Assembly (NCBI RefSeq): GCF_904849725.1
Contig: NC_058524.1
Location: 353,521,823-353,585,822 of the forward strand
Direction of reading: 5' to 3'
Source: Hordeum vulgare subsp. vulgare
Lineage: Eukaryota > Streptophyta > Magnoliopsida > Poales > Poaceae
Length of the DNA: 64,000 nucleotides
Under the pieces are notes generated by a model. That model saw only the letters and a list, made by a program, of their open reading frames with translations. It was not told where the DNA came from and did no database searches. Below are positions 11,264 through 21,752 of this stretch, in pieces. A program made the position numbers and the translations under genes. Within the stretch, counting starts at the first letter, position 1. Each line of letters starts with the position of its first letter.

Positions 11264-11640
11264 TGTCGGTGTCAAAACCGGCGGATCCCGGGTAGGGGGT
11301 TTCGAACTGTGGACCTTGGATCGATGGGTTGTAGGAGACGAAGGAGACAATATTTACCCAGGTTCGGGCACACTTGAGCAGGTAAAACCCTACGTCCTTC
11401 TTGATTATACTAATAGGATATGAGGATTACATGGCTCATCTACCTCGAGATCGTATGAGCTAAAACACTAGATGATTCAAGTTGCCTATGCGGAGGAAAC
11501 CCTTTTGTTTATATAGACACCATGGGTCCTCAAAGCTTTCCTTCCTGAACACAAAGTCATTTTGTAGTCCGGCCTTCAATAATACGACCCGTATGGTCGG
11601 CCTCGAAGAGATGGGCTGACCATCCGAGGACCCCTTAATC
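11264..11640 (-). repeat. 5' LTR of C, truncated
   Basis: On the plus strand this starts TGTCGGTGTCAAAACC at 11264 and runs to about 11640 before sequence of LTR B' begins. A minus-strand TATATAAA lies at 11508-11515. The phrase 'ggttcgggc...gtaaaaccctacgtcc' is shared with many Triticeae gypsy LTRs. The distal end is missing. Confidence 0.7.
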
Positions 11641-13876
11641 CACGACTCCCTCACCGAGCGCGCTCACGCCTGAAGCTCGCCACCTCCTGGTTGCTTGCTT
11701 GCCTCCCTTGCCATGTCCTCGCTCTAGATAGCATCCAAGGAGACATCCCGATCGAGCGGACTTGTCGTTCCTCCCCCTTGTGTCATCCTCGGCTACCCAT
11801 GCTAGTACCATCACACGCTGCTCGCGTAGCCATCCCCGGTGGTTTGCCATGTCGTCATGTCCACATGGACCTCCTCGTTGCCTACTCTGTTTCTGTCAAA
11901 CCATGCAATCGGGTGTGCCAAGAAGCACCACCATAGAAGTTGCCTTCTTCCTTGTCCTCGTGGATTGCCGCTATAAAATCCTTCGCCGACCGTGCTCCCT
12001 CGAGCTTGCTGAGCGTCTAGTTCGCCTCCTCATGAGCTCATCTTCCTTTCCTCTCACTCCATGTGCCTGATTGCTTCCCCTAGCTAAGGTAGCCGCCCTG
12101 CCTAAGAGCCCTCACCGCCGTCCATGGCGCCGTTGTCATTCTAGCTAGCACCATCACGTCCAAGCTCATAGACGAGCTTGTGGATATTACAAGAAGTTGT
12201 AGAACTCCTCACCTCGCATCGTTGTGCCCTCTAGTCGCGCCACCATGGATGTCGTAATTGCACAGCCGCCACGAGCTCTCGCCCAATGAGCTCCATCCAC
12301 CCCATAACCTCCTGCAACATCCCCTAGATATGCACGACCAAGGGAAATCCTGTGGTGCCCTCCCCCGCCCCTTCCATGGACCACCGTTGGACCTCTGTCA
12401 TGGCGAGAGGTCGCCAAAAGTTAATCCCCAGCCGAGCCGACGTGGCACCATCATTAGTGGCCATTCCATAGACTAACTAACTTCTCTAGCCACAAACACT
12501 AAGAACCACCTTCTAAAATAAGTCCCTAGTTACTTCAATAAAGTTCATTTGACCCTTTGTTTAACACTGAGTCAAGGACATGTGGGACCCATACGTGAGG
12601 TTTGACCTGTACCAAATTTATTGACCGCGGATATCACTCTGCCATCATGCTAATGCAATAAACTTTTTCTGGAATTTAAAATACATTAGAAATGATATAT
12701 TATATTTCAAAAATGATTAAAACTTCTAAAAATCATAGAAAATAATACGAAACTCGGATGACAATAATTTATATATGAAAAATATGAGAAAAATCAAATG
12801 AATTTGTTTTTTGGCATTTTCACGCATGATAAAATAACTTATGTCCTCTATTTAGGACAAATCATATGAATGGCATTTAAATAACCACATATGAAGTTGG
12901 AATTTGAATCCTTGGTTCAAACCAACTTCATTTAAATCGTTGCTAGATGCATTAGCTCAATCAACAACATATTGCCATATCATGATCATCCATAGTAGTG
13001 TTGCATTTCCTTAATGTAAATGTTGTTCTTTTCCTGTTTGCCACTTTTTTCCCTCTAGGTAGACGTTATCCTCACATTGAGATCGATGTCACTAATGAAA
13101 ACACATGTTATCTTCAGAACTGCCATGCAAGAAACCCCCCGGAGCATACTGATATAAACCCACTGTCTTGCTCCTGCTCTCTTTTACTGCAATAGGAAAT
13201 CAACGATTCAACTGCTAACTGTTGCCAGTAGTTGAATACAATTTGTAAAGGTAGTGATGATAGGCCATGTAGGAGTACATGGTGGGTTGTATCATTGGCA
13301 CCACAGGTCTTTAAGAACAGAGTTTTTTTGTATGTTATCCAAGAGTAGATACTACCACACCTTGGGTTCCAGTAACTCGACCCCTATGAGCTTATTAATC
13401 GCCTTGATCTCTATGCAGGAATTGCAACTAGTTTCTCATGTTTTTAGGATGTGCTCGCAACCGTTCATAACGCTGACCAGAGGGGTAGGCTATGGCGCGT
13501 TAGATGCACCTGTGGCCGGGTGTACAAACCATAGATCTATCTGTTAAGCTGGGCTTGGGAACCCTATACAGATTGTTTCGTGACGAAATGGAAACTTCCG
13601 CCGGACTTCCTTGCGAGTTCAGTATCATTTAGGCAATAAACCTAGACTAGAGTCTCGTGTGGCTCATCAGGTCGTGGCCAACGCCCACGCCTGTTCTTTC
13701 ACTTGAAGGTTACCGAGATGCATTACGTGCATTGGTCATAAGTCGTGAGAGCATGTGTGAAGAAGTATGACCCTGCATGGTTAATTCATCTACCCGAATA
13801 GTCACGTTGGCGGATATGGACTACATGGAAACATTATATGCTACATAGACAATTTGAACTGGATACTATAAAATGT
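11641..13876 (+). repeat. LTR B' (family of element B), segment 1
   Basis: GC-rich left half and AT-rich right half colinear with about 54.52-57.1 kb of the intact B LTR. Landmarks include the AT-rich block near 12650-12830 (versus 55570-55700), 'tgtaggagtacatgg.gggttgt' near 13267 (versus 56490) and 'actaccaca' near 13350 (versus 56565). The first ~0.5 kb of the LTR is missing on the left, where C abuts. The segment ends at 13876, where D is inserted; its last five bases AATGT are one copy of the D TSD. Short ORFs here are not conserved between the copies. Confidence 0.75.
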
Positions 13877-15376
13877 TGTAGGATCGAATGTATTTCTATA
13901 GGGGGGGTGATTAGACTAATTGACCAATAAAAACTTAGCCTTTTCCCAATTTTAGTTGTGGACAAGTGTTAGCAATTATGGCAAGTCAAGTACACCGTAC
14001 ACATGCACATATAAGAATACAACAGCAGAATGTAAAACATGCAAGTGTAAAGTAAACTGAGTAAGTTATGGATATCGAACACAAGAGGTTGACACGGTGA
14101 TTTTTGGCATGGTTCCGATAGGTGGCGCTATCGTACATCCATGTTAGCGGAGACTTCAACCCATGGAGGGTAATGGTTGTGAGAGTCCACGGAGGGATCC
14201 ACCCATAAGGGCTCAACGAAGAAGCGGCCTTGTCTATGCCACCACGGCTTCCATCCACATAGGACTAGCCTCATTCATGGTAGATATTCTCGAAGTAGGC
14301 AATCTCTTTGCCCTTACACACATCTTGGTTCAACTCCACAACACGAAGTAGGAGGCTCCCAAGCGACACCTAACCAATCTAGGAGGTACCACCCTCCAAA
14401 AGGTATTAGATGTGGTAGAACGATGAACTCCTTGCTCTTGTGCTTCTAAAGATAGTCACCTCAATACTAAATTACTCTCTCACAGAACAATCATGGGTAG
14501 TAGAGATTGATTTGTTGGAAAGCAACTTGGGGAGGCTAGAGATGAAGTTTCAAATGGATGTATTGGAATATATTGATTTCAACACATGAGTAGGTGGTTC
14601 TCTCTTAGAAAAATGGTTGTGGCAATGATGTTTGTGTTCTGAGTGCTTCCTCTATGAATGAGAGGTAGGTGGAGGGGTATATATAGGCAACACCCAAAAT
14701 CCCATCATTACACCTAAAGTGACCAACTCGGTGACGCCGAAGTCATAAACTCGGTGGTACCAACTTGCACAAAAGGCAGCAACTTTTGAATCTCGGTGAG
14801 ACCGATATACACAACTCTATGGAACCGATGGTCCAGCTCGGTGACACCGATACCAAAACTAAGAAATTCCTATTTTGTGTACCAAGGCAACAGAAAGTTG
14901 CTCACGTGAACTCGGTAGCACCGATGAAGAATTGGTTGTACCGAAGTGGTAGGTTTGGCTAGGGTTCTGTCTGGGTTGAAAATCCGTAGGGCCGAGTTAG
15001 AAAACTTGGTCGTACCGATTTTGGATATGTGGCTCTGGACAAAACTATTATGTTGGAAAAATGAATGAGTAATTTTGGTGGCAATCTATGAGGACTTGAG
15101 CAATCAGTTCATTTTAATACCTCACTCCCGTTTAATAGTATTGGCTTTCCTGTGCACTCAAAAGTGATTTATCACAAATATCAAATCAAGAGTCTTCTTG
15201 CTTGAAGCTTGAGCCAATCTTATTCCTTTCTTGCACCAATGGGATTTTCCACATAAACCTTTAGCCAATGCATCTTTTGAACCTTTCTAAAATATACTAG
15301 GATAAGATCATTAGTCCAATCATGCATATGTTGTGATCAATTATCAAAACCACCTTAGGGAGCAATTGTGCTATCA
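13877..15376 (-). repeat. 3' LTR of D (left on the map)
   Basis: 1500 bp, from TGTAGGATCG to ...GTGCTATCA in plus reading. It contains a minus-strand TATATATA box (14678-14685) and the CTCGGTnnnACCGA palindrome cluster (14727-15020). It is paralogous along its whole length to 21753-23273. Confidence 0.9.
14727..15020. repeat. CTCGGTnnnACCGA palindrome cluster in the D 3' LTR
   Basis: Several short imperfect palindromes with a 3-nt centre: CTCGGTGACGCCGA (14727), CTCGGTGAGACCGA (14792), CTCGGTGACACCGA (14837), CTCGGTAGCACCGA (14911) and further degenerate copies to about 15020. They lie just outside the TATA box on the transcript side for the minus strand reading upstream. The same motif recurs in the other LTR and in the element's interior. 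Confidence 0.8.
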
Positions 15377-15390
15377 ATCTCCCCCTTTTT
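15377..15390 (-). promoter_or_regulatory. Polypurine tract of D
   Basis: Minus strand AAAAAGGGGGAGAT directly precedes the 3' LTR, the expected place and composition for plus-strand DNA priming. Confidence 0.88.
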
Positions 15391-15659
15391 GGTAATTGAT
15401 GACAACATATAGATCAAAGCTTCAACGAAAGATATAATCAACGATTAGCATCGACGCTTTGAGAAGTATGTGAAAAGAAAGAGCTTCCCCTAACTTTTTG
15501 CATTATTTATAATTTAAGTTTGAATGCAAATGCCCAACCAATTAGGATCCTCGGTCACTTCTTCATGTGCCATACATCTTGGTCGTGCGCATACATGATA
15601 TGAATGCATAGTACTGCATATTCCGCTAAAAGAGTAAGTGAATGATCATCATGTGAATA

Positions 15660-17940
15660 GCTCAAAGATAATAATGTAGTAGCATCAACCAAGCAAAGCG
15701 TATGATCAAACACATGTAACTGGATAAAGTCATCCAAACGAGACAAAGTTTTGTAAAAGCAAACGACCAAATGAGAGCAAATAAAGTCAAAATCTCTATC
15801 TCACTCGAAGCCCTAATATCTATACATTTCTCCCCCTTTGGCAACAAGTTACCACAAATTTCAAACATATAGAAATAACTGTCTATCTGGGCCCTATCTC
15901 CTACCACAGTCGATGATGGAGTAGACAAAAGAGCATCGACGAAGGCTTCGGTAGAATGTCCTGGAGCTGGAGGAGTCGATACTGGAGGTGCTGGAGCTGG
16001 GGCCGAAGCTGAAGGTGCAGATGACTGAGCTAATGAGGTTGGTCTTGCTTCCGACACTAGCACAATTGTTGATTGGGGCTTGGAACTGAACTGAGTAGTA
16101 GTGCAAGGAGGCGACTCTTTATCATCACTAGTTGAATTGGATGTCCTCACACCATAAACTTCATGCTTCAGCTGACCAACACTAGCAGATATCTCTGTCA
16201 CATTGACGTCTAAATCATGGAATTGAGTTTCCATGATTCTCTCTAAGCTCCTTTGGTTGAGCATAATCTTTCAGATGTTCTTCTCCGTACCTTGGATGGA
16301 ACTCACTAGAAACACCATTTGCTCAGCTTGAGTTCTGAGCTGTGGTACTGATGTTGGCACATTCCAAGTGGCCTCTGTTGTTGCTCTCTCTGCAGCGTGT
16401 CTAGCTGTGGGTGATCTAGGATCATTGCCATCCATGACAACTTCATTATCTTCAAATTCAGGCTAAAGGGTAAAATTGGGATGATCAAGCAGATATGAAT
16501 GCTTGCCAAGTTAGGCATTGATAAGCCTCTGAATATGTGGGGCGTATCCACAAGATCTCTCTTGATCTGCACCAGTCCTCCTCATAGTCTCTACTATCAA
16601 ATACATCGCCTTAAAGCGAGTCTGGGTTTCTAGATGGTGCAACATGTTAATGGAATAGCCTCTAATCGTCTTATCATCACCTGACTTAGGCATCAAGGTG
16701 TATATCATAATGGTATTGGTAGTGGGTATTCTTGCTTGCAAGAAATAGACAGATCCAAGCTTGTCTATTGCCAAGAACTTGTGAGGAATTGGCTTATACA
16801 TATTGGCCATTGAGTTGTGGTTCATCATCATCTCGGAGTAGACATCCATATCATCTTGTTTCTGCTGTGGGGCACCAATGATAGTGGCCCACTAATAAAT
16901 TGTGGTTTCACACTTGTGACCATTAGTCATCCAAACAATAGAGCCAACAACATAGAAATGAACAGCTGACTAAAATTGCATAATCAGTTCATCATTCCAT
17001 GGGGTCATCTCTCTCCCTCCAAATTCTTCAATATTCATTGAATTGAAATTTTCTTGCACATGGGGAAAGAAATCTTCATTGGCTTTGATGTACGCCTAGT
17101 CAACATATCCGATGTCACTAACAGCTAGACTCTTGTCAAACAGAATAGTCTCATAAAAATCTTGTTGTTCCTTAGTGTGGAATCTAGGATCAACAACAGT
17201 CCTTCAACTCACATCATATGGATCAATTGCTCTCCACTTCCTCAGTCTTGCATATTTTCTTTTCTTCATGTCCTCTGCTACTGGTGAGTAGCATTATGAA
17301 GTGGCAAGTGAGGTCTAAGATTCATGAGAATGGGTGCATTCTCAACTTCCTCTCCATCAGAGGCACTTGAAGTAGGGCATTTCCACTTGGTTGCTGCAGT
17401 GATGTCCTTTGTAGTCCTTTTGGAAGCTACAACCTTATTAGCTTTAGTAGGTGGCTTTGGAGCAGAATTCCTGGGTATGGCATCAGCCTTGAGCTTATTC
17501 TTCTTATGAGGAGGAGGAGCGTTAGATGGGATCTCTTCTTGTTCCCCAGCAGCATCTGGGTCCTCACATTGAGGTTCGTCACCTAATAACATGAATCACC
17601 CTCTTTTGGGCTCTCTTCACGCCAGCCTTCTTAGGAGGATTGTCAAGGGAAACTGTCATCCCTTGCCTTGTAGATTCAGTGCCTCTAAGATCAGCAAGCT
17701 TTGCATACACTTTCCTGATAGTCTTCGTCACACGAGCCTCGTCCTTCTATTTTTGAGTAACAACAGTTTCCTCTCGCACAAAGTTAGAATCTTCTTCGTC
17801 AGAATTAAGCTTCTTTCTTGACCTCGTCATGGGAGCTGGGGGGTACCTTGGTCAAAAGGTGTCCTCTCATGACTTGTTCCTGAATCCATATCAACACTTT
17901 CATGCGTGAAATTGTTCTGGCTATCTTCAGAACCTGACAT
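15660..17940 (-). pseudogene. Third ORF (ORF-X) of SIRE-type element D, degraded
   Basis: Starts on the minus strand with ATG at 17940 (MSGSEDSQNNFTHESVDMD). It continues through a Lys/Pro-rich basic block (17592-17278, with NAPPPHKKNKLKADAIPRNS), a conserved central block (16849-16511, with IMIYTLMPKSGDDKTIRGYS and RSCGYAPHIQRLI) and a C-terminal Ala/Pro-rich region (16264-15890). Ending near 15660 is uncertain. SIRE/Maximus elements of grasses carry an ORF of this kind after pol; it has been discussed as envelope-like, but its function is not established. Many stops and frameshifts separate the blocks, so no full protein is made. No membrane segment can be relied on in the degraded copy. 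Confidence 0.6.
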
Positions 17941-19560
17941 CCTTGGAGTCAAAGCAGACTAGCAACCAACAGACCAACAAACCAGCAACCCTGTGACATA
18001 TATATAGAAGAGCAGAAGGATTGAGCATCACAAAACACAGAAGTTTTTTAAAAATTTGAACAAAGAAATCCTTAGTTTTAGCTTTTTGGAGAACAAACTT
18101 AGGTAGCATCGAGTCTAAATTTTTGGAATTGAGTTTTTAAGATTCAGTGTCACAGAGATGTGTTGTCCGGACGGCTAAACCTAAAAGTTTTTCGTTCGCT
18201 GATCTACGGGAACTTCTGGTGGAGAGGAGGGTTTGCACATGGTGGCTTATAGATAAAAATTTCTAATGCGCATGAATTAGAGTAATGGAGCACAAGAGAA
18301 GGACGGAGAGGTACCCTAGCTTGGTGACGGTTCGCCTACGATAGTGATGGTGGCGAACAATCCATCGAAGGCGGCGAATCCCAATGGCGGAGGTGCTCGG
18401 GGAAGTAAGTGTGACGACCAGGGGTCCATGTGCGGCACTAGGGTTTAGGGTCGAGACATTTGACGAGGTACTTTCAAAACGCTTGGTCTGCCAGACTTTA
18501 TACCCGTCACTGTCGGTGTCACTGATATTATGGTTTTGGTGTCACCGAGTTTCTCTACTATCAGTTGACAGGGAAACTCGGTGTAACCGAGATGATGATA
18601 TTGTTGGTACCGATATGGAAAACACCGATCAGCTTCGGGAATTCGGTGGAACCGAGTTTTTGGGGTTAGTTTCACCGAGATTCTCAAAGGGGTTTATGAA
18701 TGCAGCCTTTGTCGATACGGAAATCCGAGTGCTCCTTCACATAGAGGGATCGAGAAGTGCTTGTTCAAATTTTGTGATGAAGCATGAATAGAACTTGAGA
18801 CGAGAAAGCATAGATAGCTAGAGGAAGTTCCTAGGCATTCTTGTCAATCCAATTGGCAAAAGATAAATCAAAAATCCAAATAACAAGAATTGGATGTCCT
18901 TGAACGAGCAAAATATGACAACCAACGTGAGCACGCAATAAGATGATGGGAAAAACAAAGTCAACATGTGCAAACATCCTAGCAACTATCAAGCACTTTG
19001 GCGATGACGGAGTCATCTATATATGAGTATATTGACATAGGAGTCAAGTAAGAATAATTCATGATAGGTCATACTCATCGATGAAGCACAAGTGGGGTTA
19101 ACACTTTTACATAAAGCATTAATGTGTTCATATCCTTAGAAGATACTTACACTCAAGATTTAGAGTAAAGCTCCCCCTTGATATCACATCCCCCATAAGA
19201 GGGATAAACTAACGTTGGGTTTTGTCGTAGAAGACTTCAAGTAGGTGAAGTAGTGGTGGATGCTCAGTATTGATGAAGATCATCTTGAGTTGGGAGCAAT
19301 CCTTGTTGTTTCTTACTCTTCTCACCTACATGGGTTTGTCCCGAACACAAGGAACATATGCAAGACTATCTATGGACATGGAGTTAAGCACTTGTGATAT
19401 GATGTCCAAATATGCATTAATTACCTTGTCCCTTGCTTACCTTTGAGGGTATGTGTGACTCCTTGAACTACTACATATGGTTGAGGTTGATTGCATATAG
19501 TTCTTGCCAAAATGAATAAGAGTGAATTTCATTGGCGTAGTCACCATTCAAGAACTTCCT
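17941..19560 (-). other. Internal spacer of D, upstream of ORF-X, with a palindrome cluster
   Basis: No coding domain. At about 18500-18690 there is a second CTCGGTnnnACCGAG cluster (clearest copy 18577-18591), flanked by GC-rich sequence at 18300-18470. This is the place where pol would lie between gag and the third ORF in an autonomous SIRE element. The composition suggests regulatory or leader sequence rather than decayed pol. Confidence 0.5.
18500..18690. repeat. Internal CTCGGTnnnACCGAG cluster of D
   Basis: At least five half or full palindromes: a degenerate GTCGGTGTCACTGA copy near 18511, TCACCGAG near 18542, CTCGGTGTAACCGAG at 18577-18591, GGTACCGAT near 18606 and TTCGGTGGAACCGAG near 18641. 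It is the same motif family as in both LTRs, but located in the interior. Confidence 0.75.
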
Positions 19561-19584
19561 AGCTCTTCCTCATGGGAACCCACA

Positions 19585-21699
19585 TCAATTTGATGGGAAT
19601 CCTTGGAGTTGTGGTAGCACTAGATGAGGTAGTACTACTAGTGTCTTGAATGAGTCAATGTCCTCGTGAAGCTTTCCCTTGCCCTTGTGGTCTTGTGGTA
19701 GAAGGCCATCTTGTGAGCTTGTTTCCTTGGGAGGAGTACGGTCATACTTCTCCTTTTGAGTAACAAACTTGTGAATAGGATATGGACCTTCTTCCCAAAC
19801 ATCTCCGCTGATGTTGATGTAGCCAAGACCTTGTTTGTTTTGAAGTTCTCCTTGCTTGCGCACAATTTCGTCAAATTGCATACTTTCGGAAAGACTCTTA
19901 AAGACACCTCACTCTATAATCCCTTTCAATAAATCATATTCTTGCTCAAGTGTAACTTGGCTAAGAGAATCATTAGTGGAATCAAGAGAGCTACTAGAAA
20001 CAACAACATTATATTTAACTTTAGCATTGTTGTTGCTAGATGAGGAACCTTTCTTTCCTTTGTTACTAGTGTTCTTAGGTTTAACTTGTGGAACAAAAGT
20101 AGACAAGAGTAATCATTAGGCTGGATAAGAAGAATTCTTATCTCGAAGATCATCATTGATTGCTTTTAGGAACTCATCCTCTTGCTCCAAGTTGAGCTTC
20201 TTGATGCGTAGCTTCTCATGAGTTCTTGCAAGCTCTCTATGATGTTCTAGAGTAGTTTCATGAGCTAACTTAAGAGTGTTTAGTTCTTGAGTTAGTCGTT
20301 CAATCTCTTTCTTATCATCATCATTCTATTTCTCTTTACTAGCATGATAATTAACAAGTTCAGTTTTAGCATTATCACTACTCTTGTAAAGAAGCAAGTC
20401 ATCTTCTCCTAACAAGTCATCCTCATTACTATCAAAATCAAGATACTCGGGGTCTGACACATTGGTGCCGTTAGCGATGAAGCACTTTCTGAACCCCTCA
20501 TTTGGTGAGTCAAAAGAGTCGTAGGAGTTGGAGGAAACGAGTGCAATGCTGGCAACACCTCCATCTTGACTATAGTCGCAGTTGCAGTGGCAGTCTCTAT
20601 CGGATTGGTTGTCAGACTCGGAGCCAGAAACCCATTCACCAACATGAGCTTGATATCTTCTTCTAGAGTTGCTCTTGGTGTATTTTTACATCTTCTCCTA
20701 TTCCTTGTCTCTCCATTAGTGTCTTCGTTCATAACGATCTTCTATACTCCTTTTCTCTCTGCGAGGTGAGTCATCTCTTGACCTTCGTCTTCGAGGTGAC
20801 TCTTCTCTGCGTTTGTAGGGAGACGAGCACTTATTGGAGTAGTGTTCGGGCTTCCCACCGTTGTAGCAATTTCGGTCACGACTAGACAAACGCTTCTCAT
20901 AATGTCTTGAGCTTCACCTTTGCTCTTTTCCTCTACTCTTGTAGAACTTGTTGAATTTTCTGACCATGAGGCTTATCACTTCATTGGTAACAAGGTTGTC
21001 CTTTGATGTAGCGGGAGCATCACTTGAAGCTTTGTAAGCACTGCTTGACTTGTTGTGCAGCTCATCTTTTTCCTTGAGTGACATCTCATGAGCAACAGTT
21101 CTACCAATGACTTCTGTTGGCTTGGTATCTTTGTAGTTTGGCATCATTTGGCTAAATGTGCACACAGTTTCATACTTTCCATCTAGAGCTCTAAGTATCT
21201 TCTTGATGATGAATTTACCGGTCATCACTTTGCTTCCCAAGCCGACAATCTCATTGGTGATGAGAGCTAGCCTAGAGTACATTTTAGAGACTCCTTCACC
21301 ATCCTTCATCTTGAACTTGTCAAGTTGACTTTGAAGCACATCCAACTTAGATTTTCTCGTAGAATCATTACCTTTGTGCATCTCAACCAAAGTATCCCAA
21401 ATTTCTTTTGCATTCTCAACTCGGCTGATTTTGTTGAATTCTTCGGGGCATAGGCAGTTAAAGATGATGTTGAAGGCTTGTGCATTGAATTGCAACATCT
21501 TCAGTACTTCCGCTATCGCATCACGATCCGATTCACACCCTTCTCCGAAGAAATCACCTTGCACACCAACGCGAACAATGCCCCAAATGGCATGATTATA
21601 ACCAAGACGATGCATTTTCATCTTATGCTTCCAACCAGCAAAATTAGTGCCATCGAAATATGGACCTCTACGGTGATAACTTCCCTCACCAGATGTCAT
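19585..21699 (-). pseudogene. gag: gag of D (SIRE/Maximus-type copia), frameshifted
   Basis: The minus-strand ATG at 21699 opens a 261-codon stretch (MTSGEGSYHRRGPYFDGTNF...) with the copia capsid (UBN2/DUF4219-like) signature: YFDGTNFAGWKHKMKMHRLG at about 14-33, NAKEIWDTLVEMHKG near 98-112 and SQLDKFKMKDGEGVS near 124-138. The zinc knuckle near 20860-20820 reads CYNGGKPEHYSNKC: the second Cys is Gly, so zinc binding is probably lost. Downstream the frame is broken, but Ser/Asn-rich and DSTNDSLSQVTLEQE blocks (20106-19909) and EIVRKQGELQNKQG (from 19881) follow in the order usual for SIRE gag extensions. The start was chosen from family-typical MTSGEG and its position 40 bases after the PBS. 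Confidence 0.82.
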
Positions 21700-21738
21700 A
21701 CTCTTCTAGGTTGCGAAACGAATGCAATGGTGAAAAAA

Positions 21739-21750
21739 GCTCTGATACCA
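21739..21750 (-). promoter_or_regulatory. Primer-binding site of D (initiator Met tRNA)
   Basis: Minus strand TGGTATCAGAGC, a perfect 12-base match to the complement of the initiator-Met tRNA 3' end, two bases from the 5' LTR. Confidence 0.95.
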
Positions 21751-21752
21751 AT

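Larger units (their letters stand above)
7025..11640 (-). mobile_element. Element C: minus-strand Ty3/gypsy element, truncated, without RT or integrase
   Basis: Read on the minus strand: a 5' LTR portion (11640-11264), a PBS-like site, an untranslated leader, a gag N-terminal domain (about 10875-10490), the gag core (about 9831-9226), a protease-proximal domain (about 8903-8436), then non-coding sequence to 7025. The LTR end GGTTTTGACACCGACA followed by TTGGTGC is a familiar Triticeae Ty3/gypsy junction. The reading frame is broken by many stops. RT, RNase H, integrase and a 3' LTR were not found. Its right LTR is cut where LTR B' begins near 11640, and its left end abuts A1. The lineage is probably in the Athila/Tat group, but not proven. 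Confidence 0.7.

Noticed and set aside
15870..16264. Pro/Ala-rich ORF with a hydrophobic tail as an envelope glycoprotein
   Set aside because: The hydrophobic tail comes from a frameshifted, AT-rich region after the ORF-X blocks; no signal peptide or fusion-like segment can be supported.
5416..21750. Sequences matching TGGTATCAGAGC as possible tRNA genes
   Set aside because: They are primer-binding sites next to LTR ends; no tRNA cloverleaf surrounds them.
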